NCBI GenBank assembly: GCA_030533445.1 | Contig: CM060073.1 | Coordinates: forward strand, 37,465,428-37,529,427 | Length of the DNA stretch: 64,000 nt | Direction: 5' to 3' | DNA from: Cyprinodon diabolis | Taxonomy: Eukaryota; Chordata; Actinopteri; Cyprinodontiformes; Cyprinodontidae | In this document: positions 24,791 through 36,354 of the stretch, one piece after another | Layout of the letters: every line of letters starts with the position of its first letter | How positions within the stretch are numbered: position 1 is the stretch's first letter | Position numbers and translations under genes: made by a program | The notes under the pieces: generated by a model | Told to the model about the DNA's origin: nothing | What the model saw: the letters and a program-made list of their open reading frames with translations, nothing else | Databases searched by the model: none

Positions 24791-27477
24791 CAAAAAACGG
24801 TAAGAAACAGACCGTCTTTAGACATTCAGGTAAAACCTTTGATAGTCATATTAGATAGGTTTCTTTTTTTGAGGCTGTTTCATTCCATAACTCTTCCGAC
24901 AATAAACCTTAGAATATTATTTTTATATTTTATTTTTCCATGGCTGTATCTACATCAGTTCATATCTCATGTTTTAATGCATCTAAGGACAGGTTGCATT
25001 CAGGCTTCTAACCTGTTAAAGATGAATGGAAACACCCCAGCATAAGGAAATCCTCCTGAAGATAGAGCTCTGTCTAGACAGCAAAAGGATGAATGTTGGT
25101 GCTGAACACAAAGTGATCCTTTTTTCCCTTTTCTCTTTCACTCCAACCTTGGCCATTATTTCCTACTTTACTTTGACATCAAATAGTAATTTGGCTGGTG
25201 CCTTTTTTTAACAGCAATGCCTGCAGACTAAAGACAGTGCAGAGCAGAAAAATGTTATCAGAATATTATAAAAAGTGGGCTGGCATACATAAAATCTTTG
25301 CTCCCATCATTTCCTTTAAGGATGGGGGCAGCCCGAAGGTCAAGGTAACATGTAAAAAGCTATGACTGAACTTGCTATGACTGAACATGTAAAAACTGTT
25401 ACAATTGAGCGACAGTGGGAAGGTCTTGAAACATAGCCTACAGTCTTTATTTTAATTCAGGGCAACAACAACAGTTTTTTAGAACATTAAAGGTTTTACT
25501 CATATAAAAACTCATAAAATAAGAAAATGCTGTTCAGAGGTGGTGCTACTTTTTTAAACAATTACCCTTCTGCGACTGCAGAGCCCATACCTTAGCAATG
25601 AGCCCATCGATCCTGCAGTTGACACTACAACACAATAAAACACTAAACCATGTTAAATTAAATTTTGACCTTTATGACTGCAAAGTTTGTGAGCTAAATG
25701 ATAAAAAGTACACATACTTAACCCAAATAGCCAGGGGGCCCTCATACTTTCTCAATTATTGCACAATGTGAGCATATAAACATAATATCTCTGCAAGATA
25801 AAGGAATGCATGAAGATTTTTTTTATTTCCTTCTAAATTGCCACCATTTCACACCTCTATCAATGTGATAAATCTTACACTACTCACTTACTGTGTATTA
25901 CAGCACTTGCTTTCATGGTTAGTTGTTAGATAAGATGTAATTCTTGAATCTAGGCCTGGTATTATGTTGTATTTAGAAATACATTTATGCCTGAGAGGTA
26001 AAGCAGGAGACAAGTGAGAACTTGGTATAAAACAATGTGTGCACAAATAGTACCTTGAAGAAAATAAATTATGCATTCACGGACGGAGTGAGTATCTAAA
26101 CACTACAGCCTAAGAGGGGGGAAGGAAGAGCTATAATGAAATCCCACAGTAGGGATGGTGTGTATCTGGGTGTGTGTTAGAGAGAGGGAAGAGATTGTAG
26201 GATGTGGATCTACCTCTATGAGGGGGAGAGATGTGTGTGTGTTCATGTCTACAGTCTGAGGGGTGATCAGCTCCCCCATCTCCCCCAACACAACCTCTCA
26301 AAGGAATAACATTTTCTCAACTTTTTTTCCTCCTTTTCTATCATAATTAGCATTCTGTTCTCAATTTGGCTGCTTAATTAGGTGTACATAACCTTGGATT
26401 TCCAGTAATGGAAAACCGGAGGGCTGGCGAGATGAAGCCATCATCTTCAGTGATTAAGATACCTGCAAACTATTGTACACAGCCTCTTCTGCATTCATAT
26501 CATTACATGGTGAAATTAACATTTTTGTTCCACTTGTCTCAGACTATGATAGCATGAGTTCAGTTATATTGAAAAAAAAAAACCTTCAGGCCAAAGTGAC
26601 TTAGCCGACGTACTGGAGACTTTGCCGGAGGGCCACTATGGCTTAAATAGAAATGGTATCCTTCGAAAAAAGGGGCTTTGAACGAAATATCGACAAGACA
26701 TAAAGATTTTAAAAGATTCAGCGAAGGGCACTGCTTTGAGTTTCAGGAGGATATTTTTAGTTAGATGGGGCCAAAAAAAAAAAACCTGGAAAATAACGAA
26801 TGGGATTTTGAGGGAAGAGGAAGATAAAAGAGACATTTTTTTCAGCCTCCATGGTAGACTGAGCTAGAACTTGAGGGTGTGAAGAGCAGCTTGTGGGTGT
26901 TGCATAATTTCAGGTGCTGAGTCTCTGTTCTTAGGCGCAGCAAGGTTATGCAAATTCTCCGTCAGACAGAGGGCAAGGCTGAGTAGGTTACTGACGGCCC
27001 ATAGAGTACACAACATGTCCCCCACTCAGCCAGCCAGACACTGACAGAGCACAGAGCAGATAAAGACGGGCAAAAGACTATGGGGGAATATTAAGAGCTG
27101 GAGATCCACCAGCCTTACATGCTTCTCCAAACTCTTCCTCCTCCTAAACCTTTGATTACTTCAAGCAAAAAAGATCCTGCAAACATTATTAGGCCAGCTA
27201 AACCCACATGTTGGTTAGACTGTGTTTACATATTTTCTAGGACTTACAGCTCTACTGCTGACAAAGGTGTGAAACTTCCAGAAGCAATTTTTCTTTACCA
27301 AAAATGGCACTCTTCGTTACAATTACTTACATTGAGTTTTAAAAAATTTGTTAAAACATTTTATTTACCTCCTTTACTCTCCTGCTAAAATTGAACCATG
27401 GTAAAACTCATTTAGGTTCTCATCAGGGCTTGTTTGTGACAGTTTAAGCTTTTTATCAATTGCTCTGATGACCATCT

Positions 27478-27960
27478 ACAGTGCTGAAAAAAATGTTCAC
27501 TGCCTTTAAGATCAGACAAAAATTACCTAAGTAAATAAAAAAAAGCAGTTTTCAGAACTTGATTTAAAATATTATGGGGGGAAAAAAACAAGCAAACCAA
27601 CCTGGACATATGTGACAAAGTAATTGCCTCCTAAATATAATTGATTCTGTCAAACTAGACCGCAACAAATGCCATCGAGCATTTGCAGTAACTAGCCATC
27701 ACTTGTTTACCCCACTGCTGAGGAATTCTGGCCAGATCTCTTCTGCAGATTCATTTTAATTTAGGCATGTTGGAAGGTTGCCTTCAGTTAGATTTTTTCA
27801 GCCATTCAGACGTGGTGTTCTGGCTGTGCTTGTCCTGCTGTAGAGCCTAAATGCACAGAAGCTTAAGGTCACAAATTGATGTCTGTTTAGCCAAGAAACA
27901 TTGAAGGATAACAGCCTGGTAAAAACTGTTAATGCACTGTTTTAACCCATACAGCCCCAG
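27478..27960 (-). pseudogene. Tc1-like transposon relic
   Basis: On the plus strand the stretch reads like the antisense of a fish Tc1-like transposase I recall. Examples are 'gtgacaaagtaattgcctcc', 'ctgaggaattctggcc', 'gccattcagacgtgg' and 'tgtcctgctgtagagc' with 'gcttaaggtcac'. The transposase would be on the minus strand. Frames are broken and the right part is missing or unrecognisable. It differs in family from the intact element at 39075-40686. Confidence 0.6.
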
Positions 27961-30499
27961 GAGTGACAGCCAGAGTCTCTAAAACTCTAAACAAAAACAT
28001 GGTGCGAAGCAAACCCTTCAATCTTTCTTGCCTGTAATTCCAACCTGCTGACAACATTCAGAAGCAACATGAGTGAATATCCTGATTTTGGAGGCCTAGT
28101 TGGTCAAGTACTTTTTAAAATCCTTGGATCCAAAGCAATGTAAGTTGTTTGTCTAACAGGTGACCAAAAGTGAAGTTCTGATCTACTGTCTTCATGTAGC
28201 ATTCATATAACAGGGGTGATTAAGACAAGCTGTCTTAAACCTATTATTGTGAGCTTCTACAAAGAAGAATCAGAATCAGAGATTCCCCAAGGATAGGCGG
28301 TGTCTAATTACGCAGATGAAGCGGTTTTCCTCACTGTTTGAGTGATTAAAGCTCTAAAACCACAGCTCTGTACATGCTGTAGAATAAAAAAATGTAATAA
28401 TTGTTTATTAACAATGGGGTTTTGTTTAATGCTTGAACCCGGTTGAGGCAAAGGCGACCTAAAGCAAGCAGAAGCTCAATGTATTTATGGTTCAAGCCTT
28501 GTGTCAAAGAGTGAATTGAAAATGATAGTATGGTTACCATTTTTTAGATATTTTAAACTACCTAAATCAATCAAAGGAGTCTTGTGTCCAATTTGGCTTC
28601 TTAAAGCTTTTTCTGATTATTGGCCGACATCATTTACAGCACATTGCAGGAGGGCTTGGGAGAAATCAGTTAAATAAATGAACCATGTTGAGAGGTTTTT
28701 TATGGAATAATAACACTGTTTGATTCTGGTACAAAGTAAAATAAACTGTTTTAATATTACACATCAAAAGTGGTAGTTTTTTTGGTTCGGGAGTTAATTC
28801 TGTTGCAATAATATATTTACAGCATTTGCCTTTTTTTACTGTTAGGGGGAGGATGGGGGGGGACCAAAAGAAAAGTTTGAAAACTTCTGCGTTTGGGGAT
28901 CATTTTCGCCTTAGAACGCTCTTAGATTAAGCTTTTGTTCAGATGTGATCTTATTGTATATTCTCTAAGACAATCCCCCTTAAAATAAAACCTGCACTGT
29001 TTAAGGTTACATAATTTGGGAATTCACTTTTACTAGCTCATGAAATTTATCAGAAACGATATTTGATAAATAATACTTCCACATTTATGATCATGATTCA
29101 TCTTCCTGTAAAGCTGTTTTCTAGTGCAAACTGAACATTTTAGTCCTCTTAATGCAATAAAATGGAAATCAGTAACTAATAACATTAACATATTACATTT
29201 CCAACAAAATCGATTTGCCAATTAAATACTAAATCAGATTATCTTATTCTGATTGAAGTGGTAAGAAGGGTTATAACAGCTGTATTTTCTTTTTTACAAT
29301 GTTGTATTTCTTTCACCATTCTGCTGACCTACAAAAGAAAAATAAAATCAGGATTACTTACCAAAAAAAATTCTTTTGTCTTTTTCGACTTAGAACTAAA
29401 CTATAACTTACAAACATCTTTAATTGCATCTATTTTTATAGATATGTACGTGCTGCCACAAAAAAAAATAAAAAATAAAAAAATACTACATCCACTTCTT
29501 TCCCCAATAAAAGAAAAATATTCTGGGGTTTTTTTTCAAAAATATTTACATTGGATAATTTAACCACCAAGCAAGTTAAAAAAGCAACCAAATATGTACT
29601 TATAGTCTATTGCTATATCTATTGCTATATAATCCAAAAGAGTTGGAAGCTCTGTGTATAAATGTACATTTATCCATCAAGCAGAGGTTATCACAGTGCT
29701 AATACATACTTTTATGATGAACCAATAAATTCAGAGGACAATTCCAGGCTGCAACTAATCTTCAGCTTACAATTAAAGAGACATTTGCATAAACTTGAGC
29801 AACAAAATGATATAAAACATAATTTTTGCCCCTAATTAATACCCCACATACCGGTTGTGGCGTCTTTCTCTGGGGGATGCTGCACACAGACACGTCTTTT
29901 GCACAAACTTCAGCAAGGAAATAACGCAGGGCTAGGTTCAATCAATACTAAGCAGAAACTGCACCAATAAATCCAGCTTTACACTTATTGTACTTATTTA
30001 TTTATTACTTATTTCATGTAATTTGTGGATCATGCACTTATTAATTCTTATTAAAACACATTTAGATATAAAAGTTTCAGAGCAGGTGGATTTTTTCTGA
30101 CCTAAGGATTATGTTTCCAAAGTTGAAAAGTGTTCTTTTTATTATTTATTTTCAAGTGGGATTCATGTTATCTGGCTTTGCCATGCAGCGCTCCCTTATA
30201 TAAAATCTATCACCAGTGTCATCAAGTGTCACTCGGAGCAAAATGTCACTTTTCTAACTTTCAAAAAGGATTCAAGTTGATTAACCCACTTTGCTTTCCA
30301 CCAGATCTTATTTTTCCATGCGTTCAGTTTTACCAGTAAATAGACCCAATCACCTACTAATTAAACCCCTTTCTCTGTACTCTCCTTGGGATGGATCCGT
30401 TTAGCCTGATACAGCCAGACCCTGCAGGGCATTTGTTCTGGTCCTAACTTTCCCACTATTTTCCTGTTTATGCCACGATCCAGTGCCATTATCTGCAAT

Positions 30500-31132
30500 G
30501 GTTGGGTGGTAAGCCAACCATGTGATTGGATGCCCTCTGGACTCAGTGCAGGAGGTAGGAAACAAAAGGACTCTAACAAAAATAACATCTTTGTCAAATA
30601 ATGTCTTCCACCTCATGTATGAAGCTGCTGCTGAACTGGAAAGCTCCTTCAGTGACAGACTGCTGCAACCTAAATGCACCAGGGAGCGTTAACACAGATC
30701 CTTCCTCCCAGCAGCTGGAAGACTGTATAACCAACACTGCTCCCAACAACCTCAATAAGTTATTACATTCATGCCTTTAACTGACTTTTGCACAGCTTCT
30801 AAGTCAGATAAATAACATACTGTTGTCATTTTGTACGTCTATGGTGTTGCTGCTATTTTTCACATATCCATTACTATAAAAATGTCCACAGCTGACTATT
30901 GACTATTTATTCTTCAGATGCACAGTATTTATATTGTATAAAACACTGTAAAGTACAGTATTTCATTATCTATTCTGTTATTTTTATATACTTTTCAAGA
31001 TCCACATTTGTGTGACAAGTTTTGCTATAATGTTTTGCTGCAGTAACACCACAATTTCTCCATTGTGGGACAAAAAAGGGATTTTCTTTTCTTTCCTTTT
31101 CTATTCTATTCTATTCTATTCCATTCCATTCC
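30500..31132 (+). pseudogene. LINE 3' end with pentanucleotide tail
   Basis: The translation near 30590-30740 retains pieces typical of the C-terminus of fish non-LTR polymerases: a segment ending S-S-F-S-D-R-L-L-Q-P-K-C-T-R-E-R, then R-S-F-L-P-A-A-G-R-L-Y-N. The 3'UTR ends with 'ccattgtgggacaaaaaagg' and a (CTATT)n(CCATT)n tail at 31100-31132, as expected for target-primed retrotransposition. The 5' part is truncated and a stop lies in the frame. It ends about 90 bp from arb2a coding exon 2. Confidence 0.65.
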
Positions 31133-31224
31133 AACCAGTCCATGGGACTTGGGGGTTTACTTAGCAGCCAGCATCCTATGCAATTATGTGCTACTGCTTT
31201 AAGGACTTGGAGAAAGGTACTTAC

Positions 31225-31326
31225 TTTCATTGAAGGCATATTCAAACTCCTCCAGTGTTTTAGGGAAGGTGAAGGGAGGTTCATCTTTCTTCATTAGTTC
31301 ATCTAAGTCTATTCTTGACAGCAAGT
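31225..31326 (-). CDS. arb2a: arb2a coding exon 2
   Basis: This 102 nt exon is phase 1 at both ends. It encodes [18 protein letters not shown] followed by [16 protein letters not shown] (residues 34-67). Human ARB2A has the same [18 protein letters not shown] and then L-D-F-P-D-T-L-E-G-F-E-Y-A-F-N-E. The acceptor is ctttgttaacag and the donor GAAA|gtaagt. A candidate branch point A in CTGAT lies at 31354. A transposable element begins just 10 bp beyond it. Confidence 0.96.
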
Positions 31327-31364
31327 CTGTTAACAAAGAAAACCAATACAAAATCAGTTCACAG

Positions 31365-32112
31365 CCAGAGGTGTCAAGTAACAAGGAACAAATACTTCAT
31401 TACTGTACTTAAGTACACTTTTTAGGTATCTATACTTTACTCCATTACTTATTTGTCTTCCTACTTCTGACTTCTACTCGTTACGTTTTCACACAAGTAT
31501 CTGTAGTTTCTATTCCTTACATTTTTAAAACAAACGTTACTCATTGCTCTTGGCTTCGGTTTAAAGTTTATAAAAATGTATTTCACGTCATGTGCGCCAT
31601 CCAATAAAGATCATTGGCTCCATCCACATCTAGTGAAAACTAGTATAATTGGATGAGTCATATAACCCAAACACTCATTGGTTAGCTAAAGGAAATCATT
31701 AGAAGCAAGCAGGTGTTCGTCAAACTGCAAACCGAACCGTCTACGCCATGCTACAATGTCAGATTCAGAAAAACATGTTGAAATGTCTGAAAGGTCGGAG
31801 ACAGGCGAGAACGTATCGGGAGATGGAGACCAACAAGACCTCCCTCATTCTTGGCCCTATCTTAAAGAACTTTTCGATATAGTCGTAAAATTGAGCTTTC
31901 AATTCATATAGTTACATCTGGCTGTTTTTTTTTTTTCTTTTTTTAGGGTTACTTTATATTTTTATACTATAAGTAGTTTTTGGAGCACATACTTTTTCAC
32001 TTTTACTTCAGTAAAGAGGTCAATTTGATACTTCAACTTTTACCACAGTGTTTTTAAACTGCAGTATCTATACTTCTACTTAAGTAACCAACGTGTGTAC
32101 TTTTGACACCAT
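31365..32112. mobile_element. hAT-type element, 748 bp, with 8 bp target duplication
   Basis: The ends CCAGAGGTGTCAAGTAAC and GTACTTTTGACACCAT are inverted copies around the core GGTGTCAA. The element is flanked by identical GTTCACAG at 31357-31364 and 32113-32120. Inside, 'tacttaagtacactt' and 'acttctacttaagtaa' form subterminal inverted repeats. This is a familiar fish non-autonomous repeat. It fills about two thirds of the arb2a intron between coding exons 1 and 2 and stops 38 bp before the acceptor. No transposase frame was found. Confidence 0.88.
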
Positions 32113-32439
32113 GTTCACAGCCATAGCAGATATTCTTCCTAGTCTCAAAAATCCCTGTTTTCATCACATATTTATTTTTCTCTGACACAAGCGTTTCAGT
32201 TTACTATAAACAGAACCTTTCAAAGTATCTGTGGCCCTTTCCAACACATTTTGTTTAAATTTTATGTCAAAGTTTTGATTCAGGAGTTTTATTAAAGAGG
32301 TAGAAATGTCCAACCCTTTTTAAACTGACCTTCAAGGAGTATGCATACCTTTGCCAGGGTTGGGTTGGGCTGTTTTTCCAAATGGAGCAGCTAAACTCTG
32401 CACTCCTACCCCACCCCTCAGTATTGTTTGTTTATTTAC

Positions 32440-32539
32440 CTTTGAGCGCGGTGGTTTTCTCTCTGTCCTCCTGGCCAGCGATCTGCGCCATGGTGATCCA
32501 CAGTATGCACAACCCTGATATGGCAGAAAAAGAGCGCAT
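32440..32539 (-). CDS. arb2a: arb2a coding exon 1 with two possible start codons
   Basis: Minus strand, 100 nt from the upstream ATG at 32539 to the donor AAAG|gtaaat. It encodes M-R-S-F-S-A-I-S-G-L-C-I-L-W-I-T, then M-A-Q-I-A-G-Q-E-D-R-E-K-T-T-A-L-K (33 residues plus one base). The first 16 residues are a short hydrophobic leader with the same layout as the human N-terminus, which also precedes M-A-Q-I. The upstream ATG has a weak context (acctATGC). The second, at 32491, has a strong one (caccATGG). I list the longer form; the shorter product starting at 32491 may be used as well or instead. An acceptor ctccag at 32575 begins this exon's 5'UTR part (32540-32574). Confidence 0.92.
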
Positions 32540-33039
32540 AGGTCCTTTCCTTGCACAGATCCCTCAGATCAAACCTGGAGGAATTAAATAAACATAAACA
32601 TTAATGTCCTCATAGCTGCTGCTACAAGAAACATTTATATTCTTTCAGATACATAATAGTAGATTAGTGAGTGCTTGCTGTGGTGTACTTTACTTAATTA
32701 ACCTAAACATAAACAGAAAACATGTCTGTTGTTTACTACTAGTGTGCACACGTGCAGCTATCTGCTTAATCATGCAAACCTCGCGGTATATTTCTTATTT
32801 TTACAGGCAAAGCGTTAATATAATCCATTTAAAGCAGAGTCTGGATTTTTTTCCACGCTAGATAAACAGCTGTTGATGTTTCGCAGGCGTAAAAGAAAAG
32901 AAGCAGCTGCTCTTCATGGAGCAACTGCTAACAGGTCAGTTTATTCACACATTCACCAAAAAGCAAACAGAACAGGGAGGTTTTTAAGACCAACGGACTT
33001 TTTTACTGCGGACGCATGCATACTTTATGTTGAACTCAC

Positions 33040-33146
33040 GCACCATATTTATTCACCGACTCTCCTGTTGTTGCTGCTTCCTTAAAAAAAAATCTAAAAC
33101 AGGAAGGACTCTCGGCTCAGCAGCAAAGAGCGCGTGAAGCTTCCGG
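33040..33146 (-). other. arb2a: Proposed arb2a 5'UTR exon
   Basis: A strong donor, gc|gtgagttc, lies at 33039 on the minus strand. It pairs with the acceptor ctccag at 32575 to give a 464 bp 5'UTR intron. The upstream limit is a guess from the promoter motifs. No transcript evidence is available to me. An alternative is that transcription begins nearer the coding exon. Confidence 0.45.
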
Positions 33147-33185
33147 GTTACCGGGGCAACGAACTGGAACGGATATTTAAAGGCA
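33139..33185 (-). promoter_or_regulatory. Promoter-like cluster: ETS site, RFX X-box-like palindrome, TATA-like box
   Basis: On the minus strand the region contains CCGGAAGC (33139-33146), an ETS/GABP-type core. Immediately upstream is GTTGCCCCGGTAAC (33147-33160), an X-box-like palindrome of two 6 bp arms separated by CC. About 12 bp farther upstream is TTTAAATA (33173-33180). The block is much richer in CpG than its surroundings. It lies just upstream of the proposed 5'UTR exon of arb2a. Motif matches are by eye. Confidence 0.5.
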
Positions 33186-33734
33186 CAGTAGCAGAGCGGC
33201 GGCAACTGTCGTAACGTGCTGACTAGATATCAAGGTGGAAAGAAATTGAGTTAATTGACTTCAGCGTTTCTACATTTTTTCTTTTACTGTTGTTTCGGAG
33301 CGCTTTTGTCTGACCTTAGAGAAGTGAAAATGTATGATTGAATTGTGCATTTATAAAATATTTAGTAAACAGAATGCAAGTTGGATTTTTTTTAATTTAA
33401 AATCATATAAAAGAAAACTTTTATTAAAATTTTAATCCAGGATTCTTTATTTCAGAGTGAAATATTCTGTCAAATAAAATCCTAACTAATTAAAATTAAA
33501 CAAGCATCAGAAAGAACATGACCCTTGCTTTATTATGTTATTTCTGGCAGTTGTCAATCGATTGCTTTGCTTATACATTCAATTTTACTAAGATTAAAAC
33601 AAAGTGAATCTGAAATAACAAAATGTAAGCATTTTAAAGATGACCTTTGTCTAATGTTTACATTTTGCTAGAGCTGCACACAGCAAACCAAAGTATTTCT
33701 AACATAAAGCATTCATAAAACTGAGGTATTGTCT

Positions 33735-34700
33735 CTAAAAATGTTCACATTCTGTCGCCTTATGATCAGAAACTTGAAAGCTGTTTATCAGCTTAAATTA
33801 TAAAGTGGAATAAAATCTATACATGTATTCATATTGTATTCAGCTTCCCTAAGTCAGTGTTTTATATAGGACCACCTTTCATTCACAACTACAAATGATT
33901 TGAGGTCTATCTCTAAACAATTCACACCTCAAGAAATTATATTCAGCCTCTGTCAGATTGAATGGAAAATATCCCTTTCATAATCATTTTCAAGCCTTGC
34001 CAAAAGTCCTCTTTTGGACTTCGGTCTGGTTTTGGCTCAGACTGCACTATTTTAAGACATGAAGATGCTTTAATCTAAAATGCTGCTTTCTAATTACAGT
34101 GTCATTAATGTGACACCGCTCTGTATATTTAAGATGGTTTCTGAATTAAATAATTTGGGCAATTACAGTCCACTGCAGAACTCAATGACATACAAAAAGT
34201 GTTTTAGTCTTCTCTTACCAAAGCCCTCTCTTGCATGTTTCTTATGAGTAATTCATAGCTTGTTCCAAACTTAAGATATGATATTTTACAGTATTCTTTC
34301 AGCAGTTTCTCCAATCAATAACACATCTATTCACTGTATACATATATATATTCCATTCAATGGATAAACTCACCTGAGCTGTGGACCTCTCCAGCTCCTC
34401 CAAGGTCATTAGGGGCCTATTGACGGCAGCTATTCCTAACCCAGCCTGTTAGCTGAGGAACATACCAATGTCTTACTATATTCGCATTACAACACCTCCT
34501 CATGTTTGGAAGAGTGCTTCTAAAATACCAAAAATATTCTTATAAAACAATTCCGATATTGTTTTGTAAGTCAGCCAGGCTTTAAAGATCCCATCAAATC
34601 TATCCCTGACATGTCTTGTTTGTGCCCTAATTATTTTTGTTCTCTAAGGTCATGTGACATACTGTTCATTAAACATGATAAATTTGTGTTTCGAAGTAGT
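33735..34700 (-). pseudogene. Tc1-like transposon relic
   Basis: The plus strand reads as antisense of a second Tc1-like transposase family. Pieces include 'gtcagattgaatggaaaata', 'tttcaagccttgccaaaagt', 'agacatgaagatgctttaat' and, further right, 'cctgagctgtggacctctcc' with 'agctcctccaaggtcattag'. 'atctatccctgacatgtctt' follows near 34600. The order matches the transposase read from C- to N-terminus. Frames are broken and the middle is missing. It lies just upstream of the arb2a promoter. Confidence 0.65.
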
Positions 34701-35324
34701 AATCTTGCTGAACTTTATATTATTAGCACCAAAAACACCCTTTTCATTCATCACATTTAGCTAATCTATTCAATAAATCACAATACACTTATGTTTATGG
34801 TTGTACCATGAAAAATCCTCACAATGTAACATTTTATTCCCAAAACATACATACAAAAATACATACATATCGATCATGAGATCTAGGGGTGGTTGCATAA
34901 CATAGAACAGAGTAAAGTAACCATATAATAACCAGCTGACAGTTGTTTCATGTTGTTTCGTGTATTCTTATGAAACAGTTAGTGTTAGAGGTAGCTGTCC
35001 TCTTTGTTGATACAAAAACAAACAAACAAACAAAAGAAATGTGCACAGGTACTCATTAGAGGTAGGTGCCATGCTTTCATGCAGAAACCACTTACTGTAC
35101 CAGTTGAGTTAGACTTTTTTTTCTTCTTTTTGTGTGTCCAACCACAAAACAGGTAGTTACATTGAATATAGTGGATTTCTAATAACACAAAAGCATTTTA
35201 CGATTTTAACCTCATAAGATTCAAAAGAAGATTTCATTGTTCTTAGTTTTCCCTCACAGTTCATTATGATCTTGCAACCACTGCATTAAGTTTTCTTTGC
35301 AAACAACTTTTTTAATTGCAGCAT

Positions 35325-35640
35325 AGTTATAGCACTGTTGCCTTGCAGCAAGACTGTTCTGGGTTCAATTCCTGGCCTGGAGTCTTTCTGCGAGGAGTTT
35401 GCACGGTATCCCTGTGCATGCGTGGGTTCTCTCCAGGTACTCCGGCTTCCTCCCACAGTCCAAAAACATGAAACATGAACATCTCCACATTTTCCGTGGG
35501 TGTGAATGTATGTGTGCACGATGTTGGAAACTGGCGACCAGTCCAGCTTTTCTACCAGTCATCCTTCAGGGTGCCTTTTTCAGGCAGCCAGTGGGCGAAA
35601 GGCAGTGTCACCCTGGACAGGTTGCCAGTTTAAACAATCC
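35325..35640 (+). mobile_element. SINE-like dispersed fish repeat
   Basis: It contains 'tgttctgggttcaattcctg' (B-box-like GGTTCAATTCC) and 'ggagtctttctgcgaggagt'. The well-known fish repeat segment 'tgtgcatgcgtgggttctct' follows with 'ctccggcttcctcccacag', and it ends with 'ccctggacaggttgccag'. No protein frame is supported. A (TA)n run follows at 35695-35727. Confidence 0.65.
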
Positions 35641-35694
35641 ATGACCAAAATAATAAATAATAATCTAAAATAAGGATTGATTTCAAGTAAGGTA

Positions 35695-35727
<33 letters not shown>
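35695..35727. repeat. (TA)n microsatellite
   Basis: An uninterrupted alternating TA run directly after the SINE-like repeat, with 'gtag' on the left and 'cacag' on the right. Confidence 0.95.
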
Positions 35728-35733
<6 letters not shown>

Positions 35734-36354
35734 TTTAGAAAAATATACTTAGTAATCATATTGCAGATGAATACTTTCCTGCTTGCGCTAAATGCTGACT
35801 GATATGTATGGTGCAGCAGATTTCTGGAACACATCAAAAACTCAAAACAGACAATATTTTGCTTCCAAACTATATTCTTTGATGTATTCTTAAAGGGAGC
35901 AGAAGAGAGCTTGCTGACACCACTCTCTCCACCCACACTGTCTTAAAACACATCAGCTACCTGCAGTGATCACACAGTCTTATCTTGTCCCTGGCAAACA
36001 AATCGCGACTATTTTTTCTCTCGGAACTGGTTTCTGCAGATGTGTTCCAAAAAGAGGAAAATGCATCTTATGCAGCATCGAACGGCACAGAAGATCTGTC
36101 TCAGGTGTGTGAAGACATAGGAAGGCACCAGCTCTTGCGTATTTTTTTTTTTTTTAGTTCTGTTCTTTTTTTCCTCATGCTTTGTGCATTTTCGTGCAAA
36201 TTCACAGTATAGAGTACAAACACAGAACCAAAATATTCCCACTGATGTGTGGTCATATGAAAGCGTGCCCAGATGCATAAACAACCAACTCGAGAATTCC
36301 AAGAGCATGTAAAAAAAAAATGCAACATAATATAAACTCCAACGGTGTGAAATA

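Larger units (their letters stand above)
21199..31224 (-). other. arb2a: arb2a intron between coding exons 2 and 3
   Basis: This 10026 bp intron is bounded by gtaagt at 31224 and catag at 21199. It holds the MITE at 21817-22160, the repeat copy at 24149-24194, LINE tails near 24450-24790 and 30500-31132, and a Tc1-like relic at 27478-27960. A partial 'gagggatgggtatcg' end typical of a hAT-type MITE lies near 22587. No nested host gene was recognised. The stretches 22700-24050, 24800-27470 and 28000-30500 show nothing I can name. Confidence 0.7.

Noticed and set aside
35325..35640. 81-codon and 77-codon frames as small genes
   Set aside because: They lie wholly inside a common dispersed fish repeat, on both strands.
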